64,000 nucleotides of DNA from an uncultured Acetobacteraceae bacterium (GTDB lineage Bacteria > Pseudomonadota > Alphaproteobacteria > Acetobacterales > Acetobacteraceae): positions 1-64,000 of the forward strand of contig CAMKWS010000008.1 in assembly GCA_946476985.1 (NCBI GenBank), read 5' to 3'. Positions 26,871-35,771 of this stretch are shown here, piece by piece. Numbering within the stretch: position 1 is the first letter of the stretch; each line of letters starts with the position of its first letter. A program made the translations under genes and the position numbers. Below the pieces are notes generated by a model. That model made no database searches. It saw nothing but the letters and a program-made list of their open reading frames with translations, and was not told where the DNA came from.

Positions 26871-28181
26871 TTGAGACGTAAGCCCCAAGAAACAGCTCGT
26901 AAACCAACACTTGCTGCTGTAGTTCTCCCGGCTGAGAAACAAGCCTTTACAGAAGGTGTACGTGCGGCAGAAGCTCGTTTGGAGGAGGCTGTCGGCCTTG
27001 CTGCCTCTATTGGGCTCGATATTGTTTATCAGACAATTTATCCATTGAGGGCCAAACGTCCGGCTACATTGCTTGGTGTCGGGCAGTTAGAAGAGCTTAC
27101 AGACATTGTTCGGGCTGATTCTATTGGTGTGGTGGTGGTTGATGCTCGTTTGTCCCCAGCGCAGCAGCGTAATTTGGAAAAAGCGTTGGACTGTAAGGTC
27201 GTAGATCGTACCGGGCTTATCTTGGATATTTTTGGGGCTCGTGCAGCAACGCGAGAAGGTGTGTTGCAGGTAGAGCTGGCTCATTTGGAGTATCAGCGTT
27301 CTCGTCTGGTACGGTTATGGACCCATCTTGAGCGGCAACGTGGTGGGTTTGGCTTCCTTGGAGGGCCTGGGGAAACGCAGATTGAAGCTGATAGACGTAT
27401 GCTTGATGAGCGCATTGTCAAGCTGCGGAAAGAGCTAGAACAAGTGCGGCGCACGCGAGGGCTGCACCGTCATGCGCGCCGAAAAGTACCTTTTCCTGTT
27501 GTGGCATTGGTGGGTTATACAAATGCGGGAAAATCCACCTTATTTAATAAGATCACCGGAGCAGGGGTTCATGCACAGGATCAGCTTTTTGCGACACTAG
27601 ATCCTACAATGCGTAATTTAACACTGCCTTCTGGGCGGCGTGTGATTCTGTCAGATACTGTGGGGTTTATTAGTGAGCTACCAACAGAGTTGATTGCGGC
27701 CTTCCGTGCAACATTAGAAGAAGTTGCCGAAGCAGATATTATCTTACATGTGCGCGATTCTGCTCACCCTGATACGGGAGCGCAGAAGGATGATGTGTTG
27801 TCCGTTCTCGGTGATATGGCCAAAGATGGGATGCTGGATGATGCATGGCCGGAGCGAACCATTGAAGTGTTAAATAAGGCGGACCTTCTCGGTGGTGTGG
27901 GTGCGATCCCGAAAAGGGAGGGGACTGTTGCTCTCTCTGCTTTGACAGGTGAAGGCCTGCCTGATCTGATGGAAGCGCTAGATCGGTTCATGACACGGTC
28001 GATGAAGGCGTTTGAGGTTGAGGTGCCTGTTATAGAAGGGGCTGCTCTTGCATGGCTGTACCAACATGGTGAGGTGCTAGAGCGGCTGGATGGTGATGAG
28101 ACAATTACGGTAAAGGCTCGCCTGTTTCCTGCGGATAGGGAGCGCTTTATACGTCAATTCCCTCAGTTGGATGTGCGATAG
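26871..28181 (+). CDS. hflX: Ribosome-associated GTPase HflX
   Basis: GTPase that binds 50S/70S ribosomes and splits stalled ones (436 aa). The N-terminal HflX domain has LLGVGQLEEL, VVVDARLSPAQQRNLEKAL and DRTGLILDIFGARA; next comes the basic coiled linker with GGFGFLGGPGETQIEADRR; then the G domain with G1 GYTNAGKST, G3 DTVGF and G4 NKAD; a short C-terminal domain follows. The start appears to be TTG at 26871, with AGGA about 11 bases upstream. It closes the dusB-ntr-hfq run and ends at a strong terminator. Confidence 0.95.
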   Translation: MRRKPQETARKPTLAAVVLPAEKQAFTEGVRAAEARLEEAVGLAASIGLDIVYQTIYPLRAKRPATLLGVGQLEELTDIVRADSIGVVVVDARLSPAQQRNLEKALDCKVVDRTGLILDIFGARAATREGVLQVELAHLEYQRSRLVRLWTHLERQRGGFGFLGGPGETQIEADRRMLDERIVKLRKELEQVRRTRGLHRHARRKVPFPVVALVGYTNAGKSTLFNKITGAGVHAQDQLFATLDPTMRNLTLPSGRRVILSDTVGFISELPTELIAAFRATLEEVAEADIILHVRDSAHPDTGAQKDDVLSVLGDMAKDGMLDDAWPERTIEVLNKADLLGGVGAIPKREGTVALSALTGEGLPDLMEALDRFMTRSMKAFEVEVPVIEGAALAWLYQHGEVLERLDGDETITVKARLFPADRERFIRQFPQLDVR

Positions 28182-28212
28182 TTTTTAAGTTGTTTGAGTG
28201 AGTGTAAAATGC

Positions 28213-28249
28213 AAAAAAGCCCGTGGGAATTATCCTCACGGGCTTTTTT
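28213..28249. terminator. Bidirectional terminator hflX / SulP gene
   Basis: AAAAAAGCCCGTG (28213-28225) pairs perfectly with CACGGGCTTTTTT (28237-28249). Confidence 0.9.
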
Positions 28250-28278
28250 ATAATGGCCTTCATAGGGAAGGTTGCTGA

Positions 28279-29748
28279 TTAGGCTTCGTTTTTATGAAGA
28301 GATAGGACCTCTTCGTCAGATTGATCGCCTAAAATACCGTGCTGAGCTTGGCTGAGGCCGTGCACAGTGACATCCCGTCCATGCGTGCGGAATTTATTGA
28401 TAATTTTCTCGATCGCTTCAACAGATGTGACATCCCAGAAACGGGCATGTGAGAGGTCCAGCACGACCTTCTGTGCCTGAGTAGTGTAATCCATTTGATC
28501 ATTCATCAGGTCGGCTGATGCGAAGAATATCTGCCCCTGAATATGATATGTGAGGATGTCATGCTCTTTTGTACTACGCACTTCAACCAGGCGCGCTGTA
28601 TGCCATGCGAAAAATAGGCCAGAGAGCAGCACACCAACTAAGACGCCCGCTGCAAGGTCTTTTGTTAGCACAACGACGATAACGGTAATAATCATCACCA
28701 GGCTAGACAGCTTTGGCTGTGTGAAAAGTCCTTTGAGGCTTCCCCAAGAAAATGTGCTGATAGAGACCATAATCATAATGGCCACTAACGCTGCCACAGG
28801 GACACGAGCGACCCATTGGTGCAGTACGACCATAAGAATGAGCAAGAATGCCCCAGCTGTGAAAGTAGAGAGACGGCCTCGCCCACCATAGCGGAGGTTC
28901 CCGACTGTTTGGCCAATCATTCCACAGCCTGCGATACCACCAAAGAGACCAACAAAAATGTTGGAGATTCCGAGGCCAGTACATTCACGGCGAGGATTGC
29001 CATGTGTATCGGTGAGGTCATCGACGACACTGGCTGTCATGAGAGATTCCAACAAGCCTACAGCGGCTACAGCAAGCGCATATGGGAAGGTGATGGAAAG
29101 TGTTTCAGCATTGAAGGGGATATTGGGCAGCGTAAAATGAGGTAGCCCTGTTGGTAGATCACCTAATTCGGCAATGGTGCGGACAGGCATAGGATAAAAG
29201 ATTGTAACGCCTGTTAAGATGATAATGCAGATGAGCGGGGAAGGAATAGCTTTAGAGATGCGGGGGAGGAGATAAATAATCACAAGCCCTAGAAGGATAA
29301 GCATGTGAGTTTGCCAGCTTACGCCGAGCATCTGCGGGATTTGGGCAGAGAAGATAAGAATAGCGAGCGCATTAACAAATCCGGTCCGCACTTCGCTTGA
29401 GACAAAACGCATAAGAGATTGTAGGCGCATCAGCCCAAAAAGGATTTGCAACCCACCAGCCATAAGTGTGGCAAGCAACATATATTGCACACCATGGGCA
29501 TGAACGAGTGGGGCCAGAACAAGGGCAACAGACCCTGCGCCACCAGAGATCATACCCGGCCGACCACCAAAAATGGCAATGGAAACAGAGATCACAAAAG
29601 AGGCGAATAACGATACAGCTGGAGAAACCCCAGCAATATATGAAAAGGCGATGACTTCAGGGATAAGGGCAAAAGTTCCCACCATCCCCGCGAGGATTTC
29701 TTTTACAGGACGTTGTGTCCATTGTTGGAAATAGGATTCGGTAGCCAT
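28279..29748 (-). CDS. SulP-family anion transporter with STAS domain
   Basis: Inner-membrane transporter of the SulP/SLC26 family (489 aa). It has about 10-12 hydrophobic segments, the family start VKEILAGMVGTFALIPEVIAFS, SGGAGSVALVLAPLV, the RxxTGFVNA-like stretch RTGFVNALAILIF, ECTGLGISNIFVGLFGG, and GCGMIGQTVGNLRYGGRGRLST. Residues about 390-475 form a cytoplasmic STAS domain (FFASADLMNDQ, KVVLDLSHARFWDVTSVEAIEKI). The substrate may be sulfate, bicarbonate or a dicarboxylate; no sulfate-assimilation or carbonic-anhydrase gene is adjacent to decide. It stands alone between terminator and tRNA-His. Confidence 0.88.
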   Translation of the reverse strand: MATESYFQQWTQRPVKEILAGMVGTFALIPEVIAFSYIAGVSPAVSLFASFVISVSIAIFGGRPGMISGGAGSVALVLAPLVHAHGVQYMLLATLMAGGLQILFGLMRLQSLMRFVSSEVRTGFVNALAILIFSAQIPQMLGVSWQTHMLILLGLVIIYLLPRISKAIPSPLICIIILTGVTIFYPMPVRTIAELGDLPTGLPHFTLPNIPFNAETLSITFPYALAVAAVGLLESLMTASVVDDLTDTHGNPRRECTGLGISNIFVGLFGGIAGCGMIGQTVGNLRYGGRGRLSTFTAGAFLLILMVVLHQWVARVPVAALVAIMIMVSISTFSWGSLKGLFTQPKLSSLVMIITVIVVVLTKDLAAGVLVGVLLSGLFFAWHTARLVEVRSTKEHDILTYHIQGQIFFASADLMNDQMDYTTQAQKVVLDLSHARFWDVTSVEAIEKIINKFRTHGRDVTVHGLSQAQHGILGDQSDEEVLSLHKNEA

Positions 29749-29995
29749 AGATGGATAAGGGCCTCTCTTCTGGGCTGTTTATCAGGGGCGATATTTATAT
29801 GAAGCTCACCGTATTAGATGGCCCGGTGCGGCAGGTAGGACCCAACTATAGAATCTTCACCGGAATGTGTGAAGCAAGGGGCATTTGGTAAGGAAAGATA
29901 GGGTAATAACGGCATTTTCACAAAAATATACCAAAAAACTTCCTTCAGGGGGTGGACGGAGAGGGCAGTTTTTTATAAACGTCAATTCGCTGTGT

Positions 29996-30072
29996 GGCGG
30001 ATGTAGCTCAGTTGGTAGAGCGCCGGTTTGTGGTACCGGTGGTCGCGGGTTCAAGTCCCGTCATTCGCCCCA
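29996..30072 (+). tRNA. tRNA-His (GUG)
   Basis: A full cloverleaf: acceptor GGCGGATG with CATTCGCC including the extra G-1 paired to C73 that is specific to tRNA-His, D arm GCTCAGTTGGTAGAGC, anticodon stem CCGGT/ACCGG with loop TTGTGGT (anticodon GTG), and T arm GCGGG-TTCAAGT-CCCGT. CCA is encoded. Confidence 0.96.
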
Positions 30073-30236
30073 GCATTTCTCCTTAAAAATATGATGTTTT
30101 TAGTAAATCCGGGCTTTTGCACCGGTTTTTTTATGCGTGCTTTTTGCGAGGAGTTGTGGGGGTATTTAGGGCATTGCTCGTTTATAGGAGATGATTCTCT
30201 ATAGTGTTATGTGTATGTGCCTGACAGGCCTTCATA

Positions 30237-30267
30237 CAAAACGGGCAGACCCTAAGATCTGCCCGTT
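30237..30267 (-). terminator. Terminator of the following minus-strand gene
   Basis: ACGGGCAGA (30241-30249) pairs with TCTGCCCGT (30258-30266). On the minus strand TTTTGTAT follows. Confidence 0.75.
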
Positions 30268-30291
30268 CAGAAAAACTAAATTCATATTAGC

Positions 30292-31917
30292 TTAGGGGGT
30301 TGGAGTATCCTTGGTGGAGATATTGTAAATATGCAGCCCGTCAAAGATAGCTTCATCTGGCCCGTTAACGGAGATATGCCCTAGTTTAGAGAATGTCAGA
30401 GAGCCAGATTTAACAATGAGACTCCGGTTTGTCGGGCTTGAAAGAAAATCAATCGCTGGAGAGAGGATAGGGCGTTTCAACGCTAAGGTGCTGAAGTGTG
30501 ATGTTGCCGTACGGGTTTGTTTAATATTCGCTTTGGCAGCAGCAGCGATGGCCGGGTCGATATTGGCAATATCCTCGGTCGGAATAGGGTTCATAGGAAT
30601 TGGATTTAAGAATCCACAATAAGCGAGGAAATCCGTATCATGCAGGGTAAGCGTTGCCTGTGAGATCTGCCCTTCTTGGGCAAATTGGTCGGTTTCTTCA
30701 CTGTTAAAGTGTAGAGGATTCACATTAGGGAATGTGAGGTCGGCATTAAAGAGAATCTCATTACCCGCACTTGAAAGGGCACGAATTTGAGCATTTTCTT
30801 GCCATCCACCATCGACTCGTTTTGCAAATGTCGTCAGTTGGAAATCGCTAGGTGGGTTAGGACCTTGATTATTGGAGGGGGAAGCCCCGTTAAGGGGGAT
30901 GAGCTGGGCTGTGAGTCCTTCAATATTGGACCGAGAGCGTAGGTCATCTTTATCAGCCCAACGCTGGCTGAAGAGGTGGTTGAGTGCGATATATTTGCGG
31001 GTAGAGTGGTTGTCTAATAGCAGGGACAAGCCCACGAGGTTCAGCTTTCCTGGCTGTTCCCATAGGGATTTGGCAGGATCCGCCCAAAACTGGCCCGAAA
31101 AGTCGATTCCATCTCTAAAGGGGCGTTTTAGCCATTGAATAAGCCCTTGGCGTGCCTCTAGGTGTTGTAGAGCTAAGTTAACCGATAATATGGATGCTGC
31201 AGTTGCACGAGGAAGCAGTAGCCCCCCAACAAGTGTAGGAAGAGTTCTTACACCATCACCTGTCATCTTAAAGGAAAGATGTAGCCCCTCTACAGCGCCT
31301 GCAACATGGGTACCCTTGCCGTAGCCTTCAAGCGTAAGACTGTTGGCTTTAACAGAGCGTAATGTAAATGGTTGGGTTGTTTGGTCGTCAGGTGTGTCTG
31401 GGGTGGTAAGAGACGCATTAATGAGATGCATCCGGCTAAAGCGGAGAGCGGTGACATCTCGTGGCTCAAACGACATAATTGCCGCTAAAGAGCGCATGCT
31501 GTCGGGCTCATCCCGGCTTTCACGTAAGGCCTCTACGGAAGACGGCACAAAGAGATGGAGGAATGTTACCCGCTCGGCAGAGAGATGATGTGTTGGGTCG
31601 TTGTAGTTGGGGTCTGTAAGGGAAAGGCTGGCGAGGCTTAATGTGCCATCTGGCAGTAGCTTAGGGTAGCCAAAGCGGAGCAGGCGCGCGGTGAAAGACG
31701 TATCATGATAATGGAATGATACATTACGGAAGGTAACACCGCCGATAAGCAAAGCAGGTTCGACAGTTCCATAAGTGAAAGAGGCATCTGCAGGCAAAGC
31801 TGTCTTAAAGCGGGCCATAGCGTGTGAGAGACGTGTTGTCGTCTCACGATAGATGCCTAAGCCCCCCATAATAAAAACAAGCAGGGCTAGACAAAGTGGA
31901 AGCCAGAACCGTTTCAC
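30292..31917 (-). CDS. Membrane-anchored protein of unknown function, AsmA-like architecture
   Basis: 541 aa from a GTG at 31917, chosen because it puts the single hydrophobic segment (LPLCLALLVFIMGGLGIY) at the very N-terminus after a KR pair; AAGGG lies 11 bases upstream. A longer reading from 32112 has no family support. The rest is predicted periplasmic, rich in beta-strand-like stretches and repeated short motifs of the type LSLTDPNY, LRSVKANSLTLEGYGKG, LNLVGLSLLL, VKSGSLTFSKLGHISV. That pattern (anchor plus long beta-rich body with LTLxG repeats) recalls AsmA/DUF945-type envelope proteins, but I recognise no definite family. It is transcribed divergently from rplM and has its own terminator. 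Confidence 0.6.
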   Translation of the reverse strand: MKRFWLPLCLALLVFIMGGLGIYRETTTRLSHAMARFKTALPADASFTYGTVEPALLIGGVTFRNVSFHYHDTSFTARLLRFGYPKLLPDGTLSLASLSLTDPNYNDPTHHLSAERVTFLHLFVPSSVEALRESRDEPDSMRSLAAIMSFEPRDVTALRFSRMHLINASLTTPDTPDDQTTQPFTLRSVKANSLTLEGYGKGTHVAGAVEGLHLSFKMTGDGVRTLPTLVGGLLLPRATAASILSVNLALQHLEARQGLIQWLKRPFRDGIDFSGQFWADPAKSLWEQPGKLNLVGLSLLLDNHSTRKYIALNHLFSQRWADKDDLRSRSNIEGLTAQLIPLNGASPSNNQGPNPPSDFQLTTFAKRVDGGWQENAQIRALSSAGNEILFNADLTFPNVNPLHFNSEETDQFAQEGQISQATLTLHDTDFLAYCGFLNPIPMNPIPTEDIANIDPAIAAAAKANIKQTRTATSHFSTLALKRPILSPAIDFLSSPTNRSLIVKSGSLTFSKLGHISVNGPDEAIFDGLHIYNISTKDTPTP

Positions 31918-32327
31918 GCAGAGAAAACCCTTAATAGAGCATGGATACAACAGAGATGATGAGGCCCATATGAGGCTTAATCTAAAGCTATAGGGGGTCA
32001 GCATCAGCGGGGCAACATAGCATTGGTGGCTTTGCGAGCAAGGATTAGTAGAGCTGGAGGGCAGGAAAAAGCAGCGGAAAGAGAGAAATATTTTACGGTA
32101 ATATAATACCACACATTAAAAATTGGCAAAAAACAGCCGTTTTTATGGGTTTTGTGGGTAAATAAATGGCTTGACCTTTTCTCACTCTATCGCGATAAAA
32201 CGCACATCCTAAATCTGTTGCCAACTTTTTAGGGATTCTCCTCATATGTAATGAGGCTTTAGAGAGTTGGAGCAGTCTTTTTCCTGGTGCTGCAATGAAG
32301 CAGTACCTCAAATTGGAAATGACACGA
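31918..32327. other. Divergent intergenic region before rplM
   Basis: 410 bases. The left part (31918-32112) could encode an N-terminal extension of the minus-strand gene, which I consider unlikely. The right part carries the rplM promoter at 32171-32199 and a leader of about 120 bases before the rplM ATG. A short plus-strand reading from 32295 is in frame with rplM but has no L13 counterpart. Confidence 0.45.
32171..32199 (+). promoter_or_regulatory. Candidate sigma-70 promoter of rplM-rpsI
   Basis: TTGACC (32171-32176), 17 bases, then GATAAA (32194-32199). The predicted start near 32206 gives a leader of about 120 bases, long enough for the usual ribosomal-protein feedback control, though I see no defined structure. 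Confidence 0.5.
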
Positions 32328-32801
32328 ATGAAGACCACACTTTCGCTGAAACCTGCGGAGGTGACGAGAAACTGGATCCTGATCGATGCTGAAGGGCTGG
32401 TCCTGGGTCGTCTCGCCACCATTATCGCTAATCGTCTTCGCGGTAAGCATAAACCACAGTACACACCTCATGTTGATTGCGGTGATGCTGTTGTTGTGAT
32501 TAACGCTGAGAAAATTGTCCTTACAGGCAATAAGGTTGGCCAGAAGCTGTTCCATTATCACACCGGTCACCCAGGTGGGATTAAAGAGCGTACAATCACA
32601 CAGCGCCTTGAGGGTAAAAACCCAGGTCAGGTGGTTGAGAAAGCTGTTGAGCGTATGATCACACGTGGTCCGCTGCAGCGTGCTCAGATGAAGCATCTGT
32701 ACGTTTATGCCGGTACGGAGCACCCGCATGAGGGGCAGAAGCCTGTCAAGCTGGATGTTGCATCCTTGAACCGCAAGAATACCCTGAACCGCAAGTCGTA
32801 A
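32328..32801 (+). CDS. rplM: 50S ribosomal protein L13
   Basis: Large-subunit protein binding 23S rRNA early in assembly (157 aa). The start is ATG 32328, giving [16 protein letters not shown] in line with MKTF..KP of E. coli. Signatures: [45 protein letters not shown] [46 protein letters not shown]. It forms the usual operon with rpsI, nine bases downstream. Confidence 0.97.
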   Translation: MKTTLSLKPAEVTRNWILIDAEGLVLGRLATIIANRLRGKHKPQYTPHVDCGDAVVVINAEKIVLTGNKVGQKLFHYHTGHPGGIKERTITQRLEGKNPGQVVEKAVERMITRGPLQRAQMKHLYVYAGTEHPHEGQKPVKLDVASLNRKNTLNRKS

Positions 32802-32810
32802 GGCCTGATT

Positions 32811-33314
32811 ATGTCAGAAACTCAAGAGCGCCCCGCCGCCGAGCTTACCGGCACTCTGCAGGACCTTGCTAACGCTGCTCCTGCAACTGCCAATGCAGCT
32901 CCCGTTTATGAAGCCAAGCGTGATGCCCAGGGTCGCTCCTATGCGACAGGTCGTCGTAAGGATGCTGTGGCTCGCGTGTGGATCAAGCCTGGTAAAGGTG
33001 AGATCACCGTTAACGGTCGTCCTGTAACAAACTATTTCGCACGCCCTGTGCTGCGCATGCTGATCACACAGCCATTCCTGCTGACAGATCGCTACAACCA
33101 GTTTGACGTGTATTGCACAGTCAGCGGTGGTGGTCTCTCCGGTCAGGCTGGTGCTGTGCGCCACGGTATCTCCCGTGCACTGACACATTACGAGCCAGAG
33201 CTGCGCGGCATCCTGAAGGTTGCTGGCTTCCTGACACGTGATAGCCGTGTTGTTGAGCGTAAGAAATACGGTAAAGCAAAAGCCCGCCGTTCCTTCCAGT
33301 TCTCCAAGCGCTGA
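32811..33314 (+). CDS. rpsI: 30S ribosomal protein S9
   Basis: Small-subunit protein whose C-terminal tail touches P-site tRNA (167 aa). The core starts at [22 protein letters not shown] and ends in the conserved [17 protein letters not shown] with the terminal Lys-Arg. The extra 38 residues at the N-terminus, rich in Ala, Pro and Thr, are usual in Alphaproteobacteria. It is followed by a terminator. Confidence 0.97.
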   Translation: MSETQERPAAELTGTLQDLANAAPATANAAPVYEAKRDAQGRSYATGRRKDAVARVWIKPGKGEITVNGRPVTNYFARPVLRMLITQPFLLTDRYNQFDVYCTVSGGGLSGQAGAVRHGISRALTHYEPELRGILKVAGFLTRDSRVVERKKYGKAKARRSFQFSKR

Positions 33315-33355
33315 TCTTTCAGCATTACCAGATACTGGTTGGCTTTTACGCCAAG

Positions 33356-33389
33356 AAAACCCTCGTTCGCTTTGCGGGCGGGGGTTTTT
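33356..33389 (+). terminator. rplM-rpsI operon terminator
   Basis: AAAACCC-CG (33356-33365, one bulge) pairs with CG-GGGTTTTT (33379-33389) and ends in a T tract. Confidence 0.75.
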
Positions 33390-33595
33390 CTTTGGAAAGA
33401 TGCACGAATGTGCGAAATAAAATTTCAAAAATATATTATTTGTAGATATAGTATTTCTCTAAGGGCTATTCTTTTGGCATAAGAAAAGGTGGAACACATA
33501 CAATGCGTATGGAGGGAAGGCTTTTTCTTGACGTGCGAAAAAGAATGTTCCGAAATGATGAGATATTGCTTACCGATGAAGTAGGATATGTAGCC

Positions 33596-34681
33596 ATGGC
33601 GGATTTTAAGGTCGAAAAAACATCTACCCCTACACCGGCAGATCAACGCCGTGTTTTGATGGAAGACCCGAAATTTGGGCGTGTCTTTACAGACCATATG
33701 GCTGTGATTCGCTACACAGAGGAGAAAGGCTGGCACGATGCGAAGGTGATGCCACGCCAGCCCTTGCAAATTGATCCTGCTTCAACGGTTTTGCATTATG
33801 GGCAGGAGATTTTTGAGGGCTTAAAGGCGTATCGTGCGAAAGATGGTGCGATTAGCCTGTTTCGTCCTGAGGCGAATGCGGCTCGTTTTGCGGCTTCGGC
33901 GCGGCGCCTCTCGATGGCAGAACTGCCTGAGGAGCTATTTTTGGGAGCTATTGAAGCTCTTTTGCAGGTCGATCGTGAGTGGGTTCCGTCTGGCCAAGAT
34001 AAGAGCCTATATTTGCGGCCATTTATGATCTCTAATGAGGTGTTTCTTGGGGTAAAGGCCGCAAGTGAATATTTGTTCATTGTGCTGGCGAGCCCTGTGG
34101 GTGGGTATTTTGGCGGCTCAGGCGGGATACCTGTTTGGGTTTCGGAGACATATACACGTGCCGCTCCTGGAGGGACGGGAGAGGCTAAATGTGGTGGTAA
34201 CTATGCCTCCAGCTTATTGCCGCAGCGTGAAGCTGCAGAGAATGGTTGTAGCCAGGTACTGTTTTTGGATGCACGTGAACGGCGCTTTATTGATGAAATG
34301 GGCGGCATGAATGTGATGTTTGTGCGTAAAGATGGCAGTGTTGTTACGCCACCGCTGGGTGGGACCATTTTACGTGGGATCACACGTGATAGCATTCTCA
34401 AATTGGGGCGTCATATGGGGCTGACAATGGTCGAAGAGCCATTGGATATTAATGATATTTTCGCAGCAGCTGCTTCTGGTGAGATCACGGAGGCCTTTGC
34501 ATGTGGAACGGCAGCTGTTATTTCGCCGATTGGTGAATTCCGCCGTGAGAGTGGGACAGTTGCTTTTGGGGATGGCACAACTGAGGGGCCTGTAACAAAG
34601 CGTTTGCGGCAGGCTCTATGTGGTCTGCAACGGGGTACGGAGGAAGATCCCTTTAAGTGGGTTTATCCTGTGCAGGCTTGA
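33596..34681 (+). CDS. ilvE: Branched-chain amino acid aminotransferase
   Basis: PLP fold-type IV aminotransferase interconverting Leu/Ile/Val and their 2-oxo acids (361 aa). Seen: LHYGQEIFEGLKAYR, RLSMAELPEELF, SLYLRPFMISNE, the catalytic Lys in EAKCGGNYASSL, FLDARERRFIDEMGGMNVMF, and TPPLGGTILRGITRDS binding the PLP phosphate. The long form matches the BCAT2-type used by many Alphaproteobacteria. ATG 33596 with AGGA ten bases upstream is preferred to ATG 33503, which would add a 31-residue stretch without family match. Confidence 0.94.
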   Translation: MADFKVEKTSTPTPADQRRVLMEDPKFGRVFTDHMAVIRYTEEKGWHDAKVMPRQPLQIDPASTVLHYGQEIFEGLKAYRAKDGAISLFRPEANAARFAASARRLSMAELPEELFLGAIEALLQVDREWVPSGQDKSLYLRPFMISNEVFLGVKAASEYLFIVLASPVGGYFGGSGGIPVWVSETYTRAAPGGTGEAKCGGNYASSLLPQREAAENGCSQVLFLDARERRFIDEMGGMNVMFVRKDGSVVTPPLGGTILRGITRDSILKLGRHMGLTMVEEPLDINDIFAAAASGEITEAFACGTAAVISPIGEFRRESGTVAFGDGTTEGPVTKRLRQALCGLQRGTEEDPFKWVYPVQA

Positions 34682-34707
34682 TCCTTGTTGTTTAGAGGAT
34701 AAGTTTG

Positions 34708-34740
34708 AAAGTCCAAGCCGTTAGCGGGCTTGGACTTTTT
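34708..34740. terminator. Bidirectional terminator ilvE / Sel1 gene
   Basis: AAAGTCCAAGCC (34708-34719) pairs with GGCTTGGACTTT, followed by Ts, and abuts the stop codon of the convergent gene. Confidence 0.88.
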
Positions 34741-35514
34741 TTATGTTGTAGCGTTTTCTGCTGTTTTTGCGGCTTCTAAGGCACGGGTAAGTTTTTGGTT
34801 GAGTTCAGCTAGGAGTTCGGGGTCTCTGGGGGCATGAGGGCGAGAGAGTTCTCTTTGCATAGCGAGAAGGATATCTGGTGTTGCGTCTTTCACGGCTTGT
34901 CGCCAGAAGTGTAGAGCTTCCTCAGCTTTTCCAAGGCTTAAAAGGGCTGTGGCATAATTATGTTGCCCACGATAATCCCCTCCCTCAGCAGAACGGCGAT
35001 ACCATTCTAACGCAGCACTTGGGTTAGCGGGGGTTTCCCAGCCTTCCTCAATAAAACGTGCGAGTAGATTCATAGATTTAGGATGTCCTTTGAGAGCTGC
35101 ACGTCGAAATAGTGTGAAGGCCAGCTTCATGTTTTGTTCGACGCCTAATCCACGCATGTAGAGGATGGCCAGATTGTAAGTGCCCCAGAGGTCGCCGACA
35201 TTGGCCGCACGCTCATAATGTTTGGCCGCCTCAAGAAGGTCTAAGGGGCAACCCCATCCAAAATGAGAGCAGCGCCCCAGCATATTGTGGGCAGGACCAT
35301 AGTTGGAAGATGCTGCAATATAGAACCACTCTCGCGCTTTATCGTGATCGTGAGGGATATAGTGGCTGTTAAGAAGGGCTTTTCCCCAGAGTACTTGCTC
35401 TAATGTATGGCCGTTTACGGCTTTCTTATAAATTGTTTCTAGCTCAGCAGGGAGCGTATTTTTTTCTTTAAGTGAAGAACGCTGGAACAAGCGTCGTAGG
35501 TAGGACAGAAGCAT
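34741..35514 (-). CDS. Sel1-repeat protein
   Basis: 257 aa made largely of four or five Sel1-like repeats of about 36 residues: WGKALLNSHYIPHDHDKAREWFYIAA, MLGRCSHFGWGCPLDLLEAAKHYERAA, NLAILYMRGLGVEQNMKLAFTLFRRAA, LLARFIEEGWETPANPSAALEWYRRSA (each marks one unit). Such solenoids mediate protein contacts. No signal peptide is evident, though the first 12 residues are basic and amphipathic. AGGGAGGAAG directly precedes the ATG. The specific partner is unknown. Confidence 0.85.
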   Translation of the reverse strand: MLLSYLRRLFQRSSLKEKNTLPAELETIYKKAVNGHTLEQVLWGKALLNSHYIPHDHDKAREWFYIAASSNYGPAHNMLGRCSHFGWGCPLDLLEAAKHYERAANVGDLWGTYNLAILYMRGLGVEQNMKLAFTLFRRAALKGHPKSMNLLARFIEEGWETPANPSAALEWYRRSAEGGDYRGQHNYATALLSLGKAEEALHFWRQAVKDATPDILLAMQRELSRPHAPRDPELLAELNQKLTRALEAAKTAENATT

Positions 35515-35709
35515 CTTCCTCCCTTTCTGTTGGAATTGCTCTATGATCTATGTTGTCTTTCAACATATCAGGACTTTTTCTGTTGAGTAGATGTAGTTGA
35601 TAATCTTTTGCAAAAACCTGTGACATAAAATGAGGCGGGGATGTTTAGCTCTAATGTCAGGGGGGGTATTTTAAAAAGATGGGCCGTAAAATATTCTGGT
35701 TAAAGATAG

Positions 35710-35749
35710 AAAAAACGCCAGTTACCATATGAGTGGTACTGGCGTTTTT
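35710..35749 (-). terminator. Terminator of the DXD glycosyltransferase gene
   Basis: ACGCCAGT-ACCA pairs with TGGTACTGGCGT with one bulged base; the minus strand continues into TTTTTTC. Confidence 0.8.
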
Positions 35750-35771
35750 AGCAGGTGTTGTAGGTAGGGAC

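Noticed and set aside
30097..30133. Terminator directly after tRNA-His (CCGG...CCGG then Ts)
   Set aside because: Only four clean pairs with a mismatch next to them; T run is present but the stem is too weak to call.
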